A DNA stretch of 64,000 nucleotides from Thiothrix subterranea (GTDB taxonomy: Bacteria; Pseudomonadota; Gammaproteobacteria; Thiotrichales; Thiotrichaceae). The notes below the pieces were generated by a model, which did not search any database, had not been told where the DNA came from, and was given only the letters and a program-made list of their open reading frames with translations. This document shows positions 1 to 8,775 of this stretch, piece after piece (position 1 is the first letter of the stretch; each line of letters begins with the position of its first letter). The stretch covers positions 87,454 to 151,453 of the forward strand of contig NZ_CP133216.1 in the NCBI RefSeq assembly GCF_030930995.1, in the 5' to 3' direction. The translations under genes were made by a program, and so were the position numbers.

Positions 1-340
1 TGTTGATGACCCACGTCTGCCAGGTGTACTCATCCGGTGGGTATTCACCGGTCAGTTGCGCCATTTCCATGCTGGGCAAGGGCTGCCCTGCATGGGTGGG
101 CAAGGTGGCATGGAAAGTGGCGGGTTTTGGCTGGAGAGCCAGTAATGTGGCCTTATTGAGGGCTAAAGCTGAGATCAGGAAATCGCCTAAGGCAGCGTCT
201 TTGGCGAGGTGGTTCGGGTGAATGCCTTCCTTGATTTTCCTGCCTGGTTGGGAGGGTGTCTCAACCCAGAAAATGAACTGACCGCGATTGTTGAAATCAC
301 TATCGCTGGCGGGAACCCATGCTCCATGACAAACATCCAT
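1..340 (-). CDS. SNF2-family helicase, N-terminal fragment (cut by window start)
   Basis: An open frame on the minus strand starts with ATG at 340 and runs off the window edge, leaving 113 codons visible. The start is supported by an AAGG-type ribosome site just upstream. The visible protein begins MDVCHGAWVP and contains GQFIFWVET, HPNHL and a PLPSMEM segment. These match the N-terminal helicase-associated region found in bacterial SNF2/RapA-like proteins. The helicase motifs themselves would lie outside the window, so the assignment rests on the N-terminal pattern alone. If correct, it is an ATP-driven DNA translocase, possibly part of a defence or repair locus. It points the same way as dinD but is separated from it by about 70 bases. 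Confidence 0.6.
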   Translation of the reverse strand, partial: MDVCHGAWVPASDSDFNNRGQFIFWVETPSQPGRKIKEGIHPNHLAKDAALGDFLISALALNKATLLALQPKPATFHATLPTHAGQPLPSMEMAQLTGEYPPDEYTWQTWVIN

Positions 341-407
341 ACGTTACCTTGTTTCCTCGACAATACGGGGAATCTCCCCCGACCTCTGGGTGGGACTGGC
401 AGGAACT

Positions 408-1250
408 TTAGTTGTCTAACTGTTTTTTCTTACGATGCTCCAGTCCGGCAATACTCTCATCAGGGGTCGGTAGGTCTTCTGGCATAGTTCCGCCAATATC
501 CTTGATGGTCTGGCGTACCTTTTGACCAACTTGAAAATGGACATGATTGGCTTCCTGCTTACCTTGAGTCCCATCCCGCCGTAGTTTATCTTCCGTTTGG
601 GTAGCACGGAACAGATTAGCTGCCATCTCGGTTGAACCCATGTGATCCAGTATTTTCTGGCTTGGCTTCAGCCCCTTGCGCTTATGCAGTTCTTTGGCTC
701 CAAGACCACCGTACAAACCCTGATAGCCATGGTTCTGGAAAATGGCAAAATCCAGATTGCTTTCTACACCAGCCTGTTTGGCGGCCTCAACCAGTTGTTT
801 GTTATGTTCCCGCAGTTCACGCCGAAGAAACAGACGCTTTTCGTTTTCATCCAGTTCCTGAAACTTGTCATCATCCTCCAGTTCCTGCCGCCGGGTCTGC
901 ACGGCAAAATAGGTTTGCCCGTTGGCAATCACAGGCTTGGAGGGGTCGGCATTCTGGACTACCAGGTAGCAGGCATAGCGTGAGAGGCAATAATCCTGAA
1001 TTTTGCGTGATGCACCAGACCCTAATCCAACCGCCTTATCAACCGGGTAGAAATGGTGCTCCACCAGATGACCTGAGTTCCCACAAGCCGTCATGGCCTT
1101 GTTCAGAACGTTCTGGAAGCGTTCCCACTTGCTGTATTCCAGTACAGGCTGCAATTCACGGGCATACCAGAATTCATTACCGTCCTCACCCATATGTTTG
1201 ATGGATTCAAAGTTTTGCTGGTGCTTGCTGGGATCTAATTCGTCTTTCAT
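408..1250 (-). CDS. dinD: DNA damage-inducible protein D
   Basis: This 280-residue protein matches Escherichia coli DinD almost end to end. Hallmarks include WYARELQPVLEYSKWERF near the N terminus (BRO-N-like fold), DYCLSRYACYLVVQNADPSK, the GQTYFAVQTRRQEL stretch, NHGYQGLYGGL and LDHMGSTEMAANLFRATQT. In E. coli, DinD is a LexA-regulated protein that inhibits RecA-mediated strand exchange. I chose ATG at 1250 because GAGGC sits five bases upstream; a TTG twelve bases earlier is less likely. I did not see a convincing LexA box upstream. A perfect inverted repeat (1279-1304) separates it from parB. Finding dinD on a plasmid backbone suggests a role in the SOS response to plasmid entry. Confidence 0.93.
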   Translation of the reverse strand: MKDELDPSKHQQNFESIKHMGEDGNEFWYARELQPVLEYSKWERFQNVLNKAMTACGNSGHLVEHHFYPVDKAVGLGSGASRKIQDYCLSRYACYLVVQNADPSKPVIANGQTYFAVQTRRQELEDDDKFQELDENEKRLFLRRELREHNKQLVEAAKQAGVESNLDFAIFQNHGYQGLYGGLGAKELHKRKGLKPSQKILDHMGSTEMAANLFRATQTEDKLRRDGTQGKQEANHVHFQVGQKVRQTIKDIGGTMPEDLPTPDESIAGLEHRKKKQLDN

Positions 1251-1278
1251 ATTTTGCCTCAAGTTAGTCCGACTACCA

Positions 1279-1304
1279 CCATTTTCCCAGCTCCGGGAAA
1301 ATGG
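1279..1304. promoter_or_regulatory. Perfect inverted repeat between dinD and parB
   Basis: CCATTTTCCC and GGGAAAATGG are perfect 10-base arms around a 6-base loop. The repeat sits just after the parB stop codon and about 30 bases upstream of dinD. No T-run follows on either strand, so an operator for dinD is as likely as a terminator for parB. Confidence 0.5.
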
Positions 1305-2339
1305 TCAGCGTAGGGTGACTTTTTCAAGCTTTAACTGATTAGCCGGTATCCTGATGATTTGTTGGTCGTGAAGCTCAACCCAAACATGGGACGTATCTTG
1401 GTCAACCCTATCGGTGAGAAGATGCCCTTTAATGACCTCCCCATCCAATGCGACTGATACCACAAAGCGCAGTTGGGAAGATTTGGCAGGTCGCCATTCG
1501 GTAGGTTCTGGGGTGTTAGTTTCTACCTGGGTAACTGTAGTTAACGCAATGTCTGCCGATGTTGGGTGTGCTTCTGGGGTATTCGTTTCTACCGGGATAA
1601 CCGTAGGTATTTCATCTTGTACTTTGTCTTGCTTTGGTTTTAGGGTTTCGCTGGTCAATTCTTCTTTAGGTTTCTTCACTGCATTGAGAGCTTCACGGCT
1701 GTATAGGCGGCTGATGCCATCGGTCAATGCTGTTGAACAAAGCTGTTCGCAACGTTGGGGGTTAAGGTCAAACAACAGGCGCAGGTTGTTCAGCGTTTCT
1801 GGGTCTTGGGTTACATTTTGTTGGTAAAGTGTCAGCACGGTGTCCGGCAGTTTTAGCAGGCTCAGATGGGAAGAAACAAAGGGGACTGTTTTGCCAATGC
1901 GTTTAGCAATATCCTTTTGTTTCCAGCCCCCATCAACAAACCGCTGTAGTGCTGCGGCAATCTCCAGCGGGGTCAGGTCGTCACGTTGGATATTTTCAAT
2001 CAGTTCCCCGGCTGTTGCATCGAGATCGGACAGATCACCCTCATTGACAATGGCTTCCACCGTTTGAAGCCCTGCGTCCCGGCAGGCACGCCAGCGCCGT
2101 TCACCTTTCTGAATTTCGTACAATCCGTCATCCCCTCGCGGAGAAACGATAATGGGTTGTATCTGTCCTTCTTGTAACAGGGAATCTGCCAATTCCTGAA
2201 TGCCGGTAAACGATTTCCGTACCTGGTCGGGTTTGGATTTTACCTCATCCAGGTTGAGCTTCAGCACTTGCTTCCCGCTTAGCGGGATTTTTGCGGCCTG
2301 TGCCAGGCTGGCCAGGTTCTTCAGGTTACCCAATGCCAT
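1305..2339 (-). CDS. parB: ParB/KorB-like partition protein (first replicon)
   Basis: This 344-residue ParB-family CTPase-like protein has the N-terminal ParB/Srx fold with the KGERRWRA box II motif near residue 80, then a central helix-turn-helix around WKQKDIAKRIGKTVPFVSSHL. The C-terminal 60 residues (VALDGEVIKG to IPANQLKLEKV) look like the SH3-like dimer domain of KorB proteins of IncP plasmids. A repeated VETNTPE segment lies in the linker. The gene starts directly after parA (TAA-ATG), so the pair is one operon. It probably binds palindromic centromere or operator sites and drives segregation with ParA. The two nearby TTTCACATGTGAAA palindromes are candidate sites. Confidence 0.9.
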   Translation of the reverse strand: MALGNLKNLASLAQAAKIPLSGKQVLKLNLDEVKSKPDQVRKSFTGIQELADSLLQEGQIQPIIVSPRGDDGLYEIQKGERRWRACRDAGLQTVEAIVNEGDLSDLDATAGELIENIQRDDLTPLEIAAALQRFVDGGWKQKDIAKRIGKTVPFVSSHLSLLKLPDTVLTLYQQNVTQDPETLNNLRLLFDLNPQRCEQLCSTALTDGISRLYSREALNAVKKPKEELTSETLKPKQDKVQDEIPTVIPVETNTPEAHPTSADIALTTVTQVETNTPEPTEWRPAKSSQLRFVVSVALDGEVIKGHLLTDRVDQDTSHVWVELHDQQIIRIPANQLKLEKVTLR

Positions 2340-3119
2340 TTAGTTTGCCCTCAGCAGAATTTCATTAAGGACAGCCTTCACTTCCCGTGCTGCCTCACTG
2401 GCTGCACCAGAGCGTATTTTCCAGACGGGAATACCCAGATTGGTGGCATTGTCCAGTGGAGCGCGACTAGCAATGCCGTGCTTGAAAATCAGGTCGGGAA
2501 TTTCAGCTTGTAGTTGTTTCAATGCTTTCAGATGCGTCATGGAACGGCTGTTCATGTTGTTGATAATGATGCCCAGTATTTCAATGGAAGGGTTCAAGGT
2601 GTTTTTCACGGAAATGATGGTATTTAACAAGCCCTCTACACCATCTACCGCAAACCCGGATAACTGTACCGGGCAAGCGACGTGTGTGGACATTGCCAAT
2701 GCCGCCACTAACTTGCGCCCCAAGGAAGGCGGGCAATCCAATAACACATAGTCATAGTTGGGAAACAGCGGGAACACGTTCCGTCTGGGGTTGATTGCCT
2801 GATCCAATGGGATGGCTTCCATTTCAAACAGGTCAGGGTCATTTTTGGGTGTATGGATCAAGTCCATTCCGTAAGGGCAGTGCATCACCTTGATGTTTTT
2901 TAGTTTGGGGGCAAACAGTTCACTGGTTTTTGTGCCGTAGTATTCGGCTTCATCCTCTCCTTCCCGTCGGGCTAGCCGGGAAGAGGTATTACCTTGCCCG
3001 TCCATATCAATTACCAGAACACGATGCCCACGTTCCATAAGGTAAAAAGCCATCTGGATACAGAGTGTACTTTTGCCGACACCGCCCTTCTGGTTGGCGA
3101 AACTGATTATCTTGGTCAT
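2340..3119 (-). CDS. parA: ParA-family partition ATPase (first replicon)
   Basis: This 259-residue Walker-type ATPase carries the deviant P-loop QKGGVGKST at residues 10-18, the A' motif VLIDMDGQGNTS-like segment VLVIDMDGQGN near residue 36, and a Walker B region VLLDCPPSLG. ParA proteins form nucleoid-bound gradients that position plasmids together with ParB. There is no extended N-terminal DNA-binding domain, so it is of the short type. Translation starts 34 bases downstream of the palindrome at 3153-3166, where ParB or KorB-type autoregulation would be expected. It is first in the parA-parB operon. Confidence 0.93.
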   Translation of the reverse strand: MTKIISFANQKGGVGKSTLCIQMAFYLMERGHRVLVIDMDGQGNTSSRLARREGEDEAEYYGTKTSELFAPKLKNIKVMHCPYGMDLIHTPKNDPDLFEMEAIPLDQAINPRRNVFPLFPNYDYVLLDCPPSLGRKLVAALAMSTHVACPVQLSGFAVDGVEGLLNTIISVKNTLNPSIEILGIIINNMNSRSMTHLKALKQLQAEIPDLIFKHGIASRAPLDNATNLGIPVWKIRSGAASEAAREVKAVLNEILLRAN

Positions 3120-3152
3120 GCTAATCCTTCATACCCACCGTTTGTAACTCAC

Positions 3153-3166
3153 TTTCACATGTGAAA
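3153..3166. promoter_or_regulatory. parS-like palindrome upstream of parA
   Basis: TTTCACATGTGAAA is a perfect 14-base palindrome. Its half-sites TTTCAC/GTGAAA equal those of the canonical Bacillus parS (TGTTTCACGTGAAACA), but with AT inserted at the centre. A longer copy lies at 8932-8953. It could be a ParB centromere site or the autoregulatory operator of the parA-parB operon. Confidence 0.55.
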
Positions 3167-3448
3167 ATGTACCGTCATCGGTGCAATATGGGCATTGATA
3201 CAAGAGTTTTGCCTGATACACAAGGTTTTTCTGCTAAAAATTACGGGTGTTCAAAAGGATGGTTTGATTGAGCGGTGTCTTTCCCTATAGTTTTCCTGGG
3301 TAGCGTTAGTTTCCGATAGCCGGTATGTATCCGATGATTAGAGGAAAACAACAACAGCACATTAAACAATGTTGTAATTGTTTAATACATGTTTAAATAT
3401 GTTTAGGTGTCAATTTCACTACTATTATCAAGTAATTACAGAGATAAA

Positions 3449-3575
3449 AGACACCGTTTGTGTGCTGTAAAGACACCATCTGTGTGATGGGAAGACACCG
3501 TTTGTGTGCTGTAAAGACACCATCTGTGTGATGGGAAGACACCGTTTGTGTGCTGAAGACACCGTTTGTGTGATA
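3449..3575 (+). repeat. Six iterons of the first replicon
   Basis: Six direct copies of AGACACCGTTTGTGTGCTG or the alternating variant AGACACCATCTGTGTGATG start at 3449, 3471, 3493, 3515, 3537 and 3557. Spacing is 22 bases (two helical turns), shortened to 20 for the last. Units with GTT/GCTG and ATC/GATG alternate for the first four. They are presumed binding sites for the Rep protein encoded at 3700. Confidence 0.9.
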
Positions 3576-3611
3576 GACAAGGTTTTGCAGGGGCAACAGG
3601 CATCATGAAAT

Positions 3612-3638
3612 GACACCTTGGTATGTCGCATCGGTGTC
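3612..3638. promoter_or_regulatory. rep operator (inverted half-iterons)
   Basis: GACACC (3612-3617) and GGTGTC (3633-3638) are inverted copies of the iteron core, 15 bases apart, just upstream of a TATACT -10 box at 3657. In Rep_3 plasmids, Rep dimers repress their own gene through such inverted half-iterons, while monomers bind the direct iterons. Confidence 0.65.
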
Positions 3639-3699
3639 TTTTGCGGGTATTTGTTCTATACTCCTGTTTTTTCTTACCATTGTTAATGAAGTCCTAAGT

Positions 3700-4974
3700 A
3701 TGCCACCTACCCAACTTGCCAAGGACGTTAAGAAGCACGTTGCAGCTATCCGTATTTCCAATGACATTGGCCTGATGGCAAGAAAGATGTGGAATATCCT
3801 GTTGTTGAATGCTTACGATGCTTTGCTTACCCGTCAGCAGCATGTCATCAACCTGAGCGTATTGTCCGAGGCTATGGGGTCTAACAGCCGGAATTATGTC
3901 CGTTTACGTGAGTCCCTGGAGAAGCTGGCGACGACTGCCGTTACTTGGGATGTGGGGGGGGCTGCCAGTTCCGCAGGTCAGTGGAACAAGAATTTCTCCG
4001 TCTCATCCCTGTTGGCTTGGGGAAAAGTTGATGATGGTGTGCTGTATTATGGCTTTTCCCCTATTCTCGCCGAGCTGTTGTATAACCCGGAAATCTATCA
4101 GCGCATCAATATTGCCCAGCAGCGCCTGTTTAAGACATCCTACGGGTTGGCCTTGTGGGAGAACTGTATGCGTTATTGTAATACTGGCTCCACAGGTATG
4201 CTGGCGGTTGAGGATTGGCGCAAATTATTGGGGGCTACAGCCAAAACTTATGATGAATACCGGCGTTTCTCACAGAAGGTGTTGATGCCTGCTATTCGGG
4301 AGGTTAATGCCGTATCCAATATTGAACTGCAACTGAAAATAAAACGTACTGACCGCAGGGTCACGCAATTGGGGTTTCTGGTGACACGCAAGGAAGCTTC
4401 TCCCGTCCCTACCCCGGAAGCGCCGGGGGCTATTGCGGATAGTGGGGAGTTCCGCCAGTTGGTTCAGCATGGGATCACCGATGTTCAGGCGAAGTTCTGG
4501 ATTCAGGAGCATGGCTATGATTATGTGCGTGAAAAGCTGGCATTACTGGAAGAAAAGCTGCTGAACAGGAGCATCACCAGTAGTGTGTCAGGTTTTCTTG
4601 CTGCTGCTATCCGTAACGATTTTAAGAGTGAAAAGTTGATCCAGAAAGTCAGTGAGGATGCCGCACGCAAGAAACAACAGGTGGAAGAAAAAGAAAGGAA
4701 GATCAAGAAGCTGCGTGAAGAATTGGCACGTAATTTTGCACAGCAAGCGAAAAAAGATTTCTTGTTGGGGCTTTCGGAGCAGGCGCACCAGCAATTGTTG
4801 CAAGAAATTATGGCTGAAAAGCAGGATGACTTGTTCATCCGGGAAGAGCTGTTGCGTCTTGGGTTGGATAGCCCATTTGTTGGTCTTGAAGTAATCAGGC
4901 GCATCCCTGATTACAAGCGCCGTTGTGACAAGTTCGTCAAAAATGCTTTAAAAGAGCAAGGACTGGTGGATTGA
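3700..4974 (+). CDS. rep: Rep_3-type replication initiator (first replicon)
   Basis: This is a 424-residue initiator. Residues 1-215 carry the paired winged-helix pattern of Rep_3/RepE-like proteins (ISNDIGLMARKMWNILLLNAYDAL, INLSVLSEAMG, LYYGFSPILAELL, INIAQQRLFKTSYGLALWENCMRY). A long lysine- and glutamate-rich coiled coil (about residues 320-385) and a C-terminal helix follow; this tail is longer than in typical Rep_3 proteins. I start it at ATG 3700 because the -10 box lies at 3657-3662, so an in-frame ATG at 3610 would precede the transcript. Iterons flank the gene on both sides, as expected for Rep binding and copy-number control. Confidence 0.85.
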   Translation: MPPTQLAKDVKKHVAAIRISNDIGLMARKMWNILLLNAYDALLTRQQHVINLSVLSEAMGSNSRNYVRLRESLEKLATTAVTWDVGGAASSAGQWNKNFSVSSLLAWGKVDDGVLYYGFSPILAELLYNPEIYQRINIAQQRLFKTSYGLALWENCMRYCNTGSTGMLAVEDWRKLLGATAKTYDEYRRFSQKVLMPAIREVNAVSNIELQLKIKRTDRRVTQLGFLVTRKEASPVPTPEAPGAIADSGEFRQLVQHGITDVQAKFWIQEHGYDYVREKLALLEEKLLNRSITSSVSGFLAAAIRNDFKSEKLIQKVSEDAARKKQQVEEKERKIKKLREELARNFAQQAKKDFLLGLSEQAHQQLLQEIMAEKQDDLFIREELLRLGLDSPFVGLEVIRRIPDYKRRCDKFVKNALKEQGLVD

Positions 4975-5006
4975 CTCCCTGTTTTGTTTAGGCGGGTATT
5001 TGGAAA

Positions 5007-5118
5007 AGACACCGTTTGTGTGCTGACGGGCTGCTAACAAGTTCATGGGGGTAGACATGACAGCAATGTTTGAGGTGTGGGTTTGTTTTGCCGGGGAAAA
5101 GACACCGTTTGTGTGCTG
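5007..5118 (+). repeat. Two further iterons downstream of rep
   Basis: Two perfect copies of AGACACCGTTTGTGTGCTG lie at 5007-5025 and 5100-5118, beyond the rep stop codon. Extra iterons placed after rep act in F-like plasmids as incompatibility and copy-control loci by titrating or handcuffing Rep. The rest of 4975-5195 shows no gene. Confidence 0.85.
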
Positions 5119-5195
5119 TACGCTGGCATGGAAAAGAAAAAGGGGTTCTTCCGCTGGGCTGTTCTAGGTTCGTTGCCCTTTCATCTTTAAGCCGA

Positions 5196-6902
5196 CTATT
5201 TTGACGGGTGTGTTTCTACGTGCACTGCTTCCACCCTTTCCCCATCGGTCAGTACCAGCCATGCACTGAGTTTCATTAGTGCGTTAATCCCTGTCAGTTT
5301 TAGGTAGCCGGATACCTGTGTGATACCCTCTTGCCGTTTGGCTTCCCAGCCCTTTTCCCCATCACTTTTTTTGCTGTATTTCAGTTCGATCAGGTGTTGG
5401 TGGCCGACCTTATACGGGCTACGCTCCAGCAGCAGGATGTCGGGGTACTTGCGGTTTATTTCCGGTTCGCTTTGGATGAAGTAAACGGAAGACTGGTACA
5501 GCAGTGTGAGCAGCAGCACCTTGATGTGTTTCTCATCCATGCCGATAGCATCGCGGTTGGAAAGCAGTTGTAATGCACGAGCCATTTCTGCCACCAGCGG
5601 CTGGATGTCGTTATGCAAGGCCAGTGCGGCAACCGCCTCTTCCAGCGCCCGGTTAGGGATGCTGATTTGGTTGCGCCGCTCCAGTTCTACCTTGAAATAT
5701 TGGAAGTACAGTTCCTGCATCACATGGTTGGGGATGGCGAACACTTCGCCGGAGAGGTTTTCCCCTCGCAAGGAGGTAAAGCCCATGTAAGCCAGCAGGC
5801 TGATGAAGTCGTCGCGGTCAAAGCCTTTGTCGAAGTCAAATTTGCGCTGTTGTTGGGCAACCACTTCCCCAGTATTGATCAGCTCGTCCAATACCGCGTA
5901 GTTTTCATCGGGGTTTCCGATCTTAAACAAGCCCATCAACTTGCCGTAATCCGAGGCGATGTTGTCATCCAGCATCCGTTTGGGGTAAGCGCATTCCTCA
6001 CGGTCAAAATTATCAATAAAGTACAACACCATGTTAGCGTTATAGACTGTTTCCTGTGCCTTCGCATGGAAGCGATAACCGTTGTACCAGCGCGTCACGT
6101 CCGCCATCAATTTGTCCGTGTCCAGTTGGCAGGTTTCCGTCAGCGGCTGGAGCAGGCCAGCCACCTCCGCCTTGGTGAATCCCATGACTGTGTTGAAGCC
6201 TTTATCAAAGGACAGGTTCTTACCAATGTTGAAGCCGCTGGTCAGGCTGTCAAGCATCAGGGGAGTAACTCCAGTGATAAACAGACGGTCTACTATTCCC
6301 CGCTGGGTGGCAGTCTTGATGGTTTCGTAGAAGCTGCGTACAAAGCCGCCCTTCCCAACGATGCTGTGGAATAATTTAAGGTCTTGCGACAAAATGGTGT
6401 TGGCAAAGTGGTCGTATTCGTCAATCAGCAACAGGATTTTCTGTCCGGCTGTGACCCTAAAGAAATATTTCATCTTGGATTGGGGGGATGGTTCCCGTTC
6501 GACACCTGCCAACGTGCTTTCTGGGTAACCGTAGCGGCTGAGAAATTTTTGCAGGGCATTGGCTATTTCCCGATTGAAATCTTCATAGAGCTGCTCGAAC
6601 CCCTGTTCGGTGGCAATCCCACTAAATTCCATGAATAGCACTGGGTAGCTGCTTTTGAGTGGGGTGGGGTGTTTGCCGATATAAAGTGTTGAAAATAGCG
6701 CGTCAAAATCCGCTTGGTAGCCGATGTCGTAATAATGTTCCAATACTGACAGGAACAGGCTCTTTCCGAAGCGGCGTGGGCGCAGCAGGATGTGGTAGCT
6801 GCCAGCCGCTTCCAGCTTGGCGATGTAATCCGTCTTGTCGATGTAGGTGTAACCTTGGGTCATCACCTTTTTGAAGTTACTCTCGCCGTAGGGGATTTTC
6901 AT
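5196..6902 (-). CDS. AAA-ATPase-like / PD-(D/E)XK nuclease family protein
   Basis: This 568-residue protein matches the widespread family that joins an AAA-ATPase-like domain to a C-terminal PD-(D/E)XK nuclease-like domain. It opens with MKIPYGESNFKKVMTQGYTYIDKTDYIAKLE, then has an arginine finger-like P-loop variant RPRRFGKSLFLSVL near residue 41 and a Walker B LLIDEYDHF near residue 168. The C-terminal part has LLLERS and HLIELKYSKK (an E-x-K core) near residues 490-520. Such genes are frequent in Bacteroidetes and filamentous bacteria, often in many copies, and their role is unknown. A repeated leader about 80 bases long lies directly upstream. Confidence 0.8.
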   Translation of the reverse strand: MKIPYGESNFKKVMTQGYTYIDKTDYIAKLEAAGSYHILLRPRRFGKSLFLSVLEHYYDIGYQADFDALFSTLYIGKHPTPLKSSYPVLFMEFSGIATEQGFEQLYEDFNREIANALQKFLSRYGYPESTLAGVEREPSPQSKMKYFFRVTAGQKILLLIDEYDHFANTILSQDLKLFHSIVGKGGFVRSFYETIKTATQRGIVDRLFITGVTPLMLDSLTSGFNIGKNLSFDKGFNTVMGFTKAEVAGLLQPLTETCQLDTDKLMADVTRWYNGYRFHAKAQETVYNANMVLYFIDNFDREECAYPKRMLDDNIASDYGKLMGLFKIGNPDENYAVLDELINTGEVVAQQQRKFDFDKGFDRDDFISLLAYMGFTSLRGENLSGEVFAIPNHVMQELYFQYFKVELERRNQISIPNRALEEAVAALALHNDIQPLVAEMARALQLLSNRDAIGMDEKHIKVLLLTLLYQSSVYFIQSEPEINRKYPDILLLERSPYKVGHQHLIELKYSKKSDGEKGWEAKRQEGITQVSGYLKLTGINALMKLSAWLVLTDGERVEAVHVETHPSK

Positions 6903-6904
6903 CT

Positions 6905-6984
6905 GCTGTTCCTGTGAAATGCCAACTGCCTAATCATAGCATAGCGGTCAATCTTGGGGCTTACCCTGCGGGGCGGGTTGCTAC
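6905..6984. repeat. Dispersed 80-base repeat, copy 1
   Basis: This stretch directly upstream of the AAA/PDDEXK gene resembles 8776-8859 at roughly four of five positions, with shared blocks such as TGCCAACTG, AATCATAGCAT and TTGGGGCTT. It also contains GCGGGGCGGGTTGCT. The function is unknown; a shared promoter or an insertion footprint are both possible. Confidence 0.6.
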
Positions 6985-6994
6985 GGTGTTTCTG

Positions 6995-8113
6995 CTACCA
7001 TCCGTGCAGGTCAAAAAACGGGTCAGGCTGTGGGATACGGTACTGGTTGATCCATTGCTTGAGTAATTTCACGTTTTGGAACAGGTGCAGGTCATGGCGG
7101 ATACGTTGTATTTCCATCTCCAGCGTACCGATGTCTTCATGCAGTAGCCCAAACAGGTGTTCAGGTGTCAGGGGGGCATGGGGGGATAGCCCCGCCATGC
7201 CCCTAAGCTGTACTTCCAGCATCATGGTTTCATCTTCGAGTTCCTGCAATTGGCTTTGCAGTACCTTGTTATAATGCTTTAGGCGGTCTTCTGCGATGTT
7301 GTTGATGTTTATCTGGTTGATTTGTTCTACCGCCATTTGCAGTTCCAGCAATTGCAGTAAATCCTTGTTGCCGTAGGCTACCGTCACCTTCTGCATCAGT
7401 TCAGTTTTGCGCTCACGTTCCTGAATGTCTTGCTCCCTGTCAGGGTGCAAAGCACTTACCAATTGCCGGTAGACAGCTTGAATGGATTTGCTGGCATGGG
7501 CTTCCTCTTCTTGTTCCCGCACTGCTGCTGCCAGTTGTTTGGTGGTTTTTTTGCGTTTGGGACGGGCTGCTTCTGCTTGTTCCTGTTGCTCCTGTACTTT
7601 CTCGGCTAATCGTTCGGCGGTGGCTTGTGGGTTGGATAAGTCGAATTCACCATCATCGAGTGCTATGCCGAATTCCTGCTCCAGCATGGATTTTATCATC
7701 TCCTGCATCATCTGGTTTTCTTCTTCTGTTTCGGCATCAAAGTTACCGCCACTGTAGCGGTTATAGAGCAGTTTCAGGTCTTCATGCCCGTGGGCTATGG
7801 CTGCTTGGCAGAGGGTACAAATCAGATGACTGATTTTCTCCTGTTGGTTGCGGGTAAATTTGTGTGTCAGGAATGCCTTGTCCAGTACTGCCGCCATTTC
7901 TGCCTGTTGCCCGGCAAATTCTTTTTGTAGGGGATACAGTTCCCCGGCAATTTCTTGACGGTATTGCGGCAGTACCGTTTGCCATGCGACCAAGCGCTTT
8001 TTCTGCGTGCCGATTTTCTTGAGCAAGGCATTGAACTTTTTTTGTGTCGGGGACAGGCGAATTTGCGGGGTTTTGCCTGCAATGCGGATAATGCGGGTAT
8101 TCTGGGATGTCAT
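6995..8113 (-). CDS. J-domain-like coiled-coil protein
   Basis: This is a 372-residue, strongly charged protein. A segment near residues 215-255 (IQAVYRQLVSALHPDREQD to VTVAYGNKDLLQLLELQ) has the helix, HPD and helix pattern of a DnaJ J-domain. The loop between HPD and the last helix is typical, but the cysteine-rich and substrate domains of true DnaJ are absent. Long coiled-coil stretches lie before and after it (EKVQEQQEQAEAARPKRKKTTKQL). It may recruit DnaK-type chaperones to a plasmid process. The neighbouring 139-residue gene probably forms a pair with it, though about 125 bases separate them. Confidence 0.6.
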   Translation of the reverse strand: MTSQNTRIIRIAGKTPQIRLSPTQKKFNALLKKIGTQKKRLVAWQTVLPQYRQEIAGELYPLQKEFAGQQAEMAAVLDKAFLTHKFTRNQQEKISHLICTLCQAAIAHGHEDLKLLYNRYSGGNFDAETEEENQMMQEMIKSMLEQEFGIALDDGEFDLSNPQATAERLAEKVQEQQEQAEAARPKRKKTTKQLAAAVREQEEEAHASKSIQAVYRQLVSALHPDREQDIQERERKTELMQKVTVAYGNKDLLQLLELQMAVEQINQININNIAEDRLKHYNKVLQSQLQELEDETMMLEVQLRGMAGLSPHAPLTPEHLFGLLHEDIGTLEMEIQRIRHDLHLFQNVKLLKQWINQYRIPQPDPFFDLHGW

Positions 8114-8238
8114 GGCTGTTGGGGGCTGTTACGTGTTAAAGGCCGAAATTGTAGCAGGTTATCCGCTGGGTTTTTACAGGGGAATGGCTTGGCTTAAAGG
8201 TTTTAGGTCAAGCGAAACAACTGACAGGTACGCAAAAG

Positions 8239-8658
8239 TCATATGGGGCGTTTAAGTTTACCCGACAGGAATGCTACGGCCAGTTCTGCATCATCCATTG
8301 CCATGATTTTGTCAATGGTTGCATGGCTAATGCTTTTTGCAATACCGAGGATCGTTTCATTGGCTGTTTTCAGTTTGGCTAATTGCTGGATCAGGCGCTC
8401 AACTTCTGCCAGGTCGGTGGCACACAGGCCAGTTTTTTTCCATCGGTTAAATTGTTCCTGAAACGCCCCGTGGTTTTGTAATTGTTCACTATACAGGGCG
8501 ATAACCCGCCCCAAGATGCTGTCATCCAACACATGGGGCTTGTCTTTAACGGCTTGCATGTTCTGCAACTGTTCCAAGGAGGATTCCAGCATCCCATCAA
8601 TCATGTCGGTGAATACGGGTAACATGCTGATGGGTTGCCACTGCGGTTGTCCATTCAT
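8239..8658 (-). CDS. Hypothetical protein
   Basis: I do not recognise this 139-residue protein. It is helical, without a signal peptide or membrane segment, and has an acidic middle section (VLDDSILGRVIALYSEQLQNHGAFQEQFNRWKK). The start at ATG 8658 is chosen because GGAGG lies eight bases upstream; an earlier in-frame start at 8703 lacks this. It precedes the J-domain-like gene on the same strand and may be co-transcribed with it. The preceding intergenic region carries the long palindrome at 8932. Confidence 0.55.
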   Translation of the reverse strand: MNGQPQWQPISMLPVFTDMIDGMLESSLEQLQNMQAVKDKPHVLDDSILGRVIALYSEQLQNHGAFQEQFNRWKKTGLCATDLAEVERLIQQLAKLKTANETILGIAKSISHATIDKIMAMDDAELAVAFLSGKLKRPI

Positions 8659-8775
8659 TCGGATGCCTCCAATGTCCTGTTGGCTCCCATCTGTGCATTC
8701 CATCTGTCTATAGTTTCTGACATGAGCAAGTCATCCATTAAAGTTCATTGGTGGCAGTTTGGTTGACGGTATCAG

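Larger units (their letters stand above)
3167..3699. other. Origin of replication of the first replicon (oriV)
   Basis: This gene-free stretch between parA and rep holds the parts of an iteron origin. There is an AT-rich segment with a perfect inverted repeat (ATTAAACAAT at 3361-3370, ATTGTTTAAT at 3377-3386). Six iterons follow at 3449-3575, then a rep operator at 3612-3638 and a TATACT -10 box at 3657-3662. A lone reverse half-iteron (GGTGTCTTT) occurs near 3263. I saw no clear DnaA box. Confidence 0.8.

Noticed and set aside
3449..3575. CRISPR-like array
   Set aside because: The repeats are 19 bases with only 1-3 bases between them, so there are no spacers. They sit before a rep gene, as iterons do.
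3393..3631. Minus-strand frames with repeated HTNGVF or HTDGVF peptides
   Set aside because: These are the iterons read as protein. There is no ribosome site, and the region is an origin.
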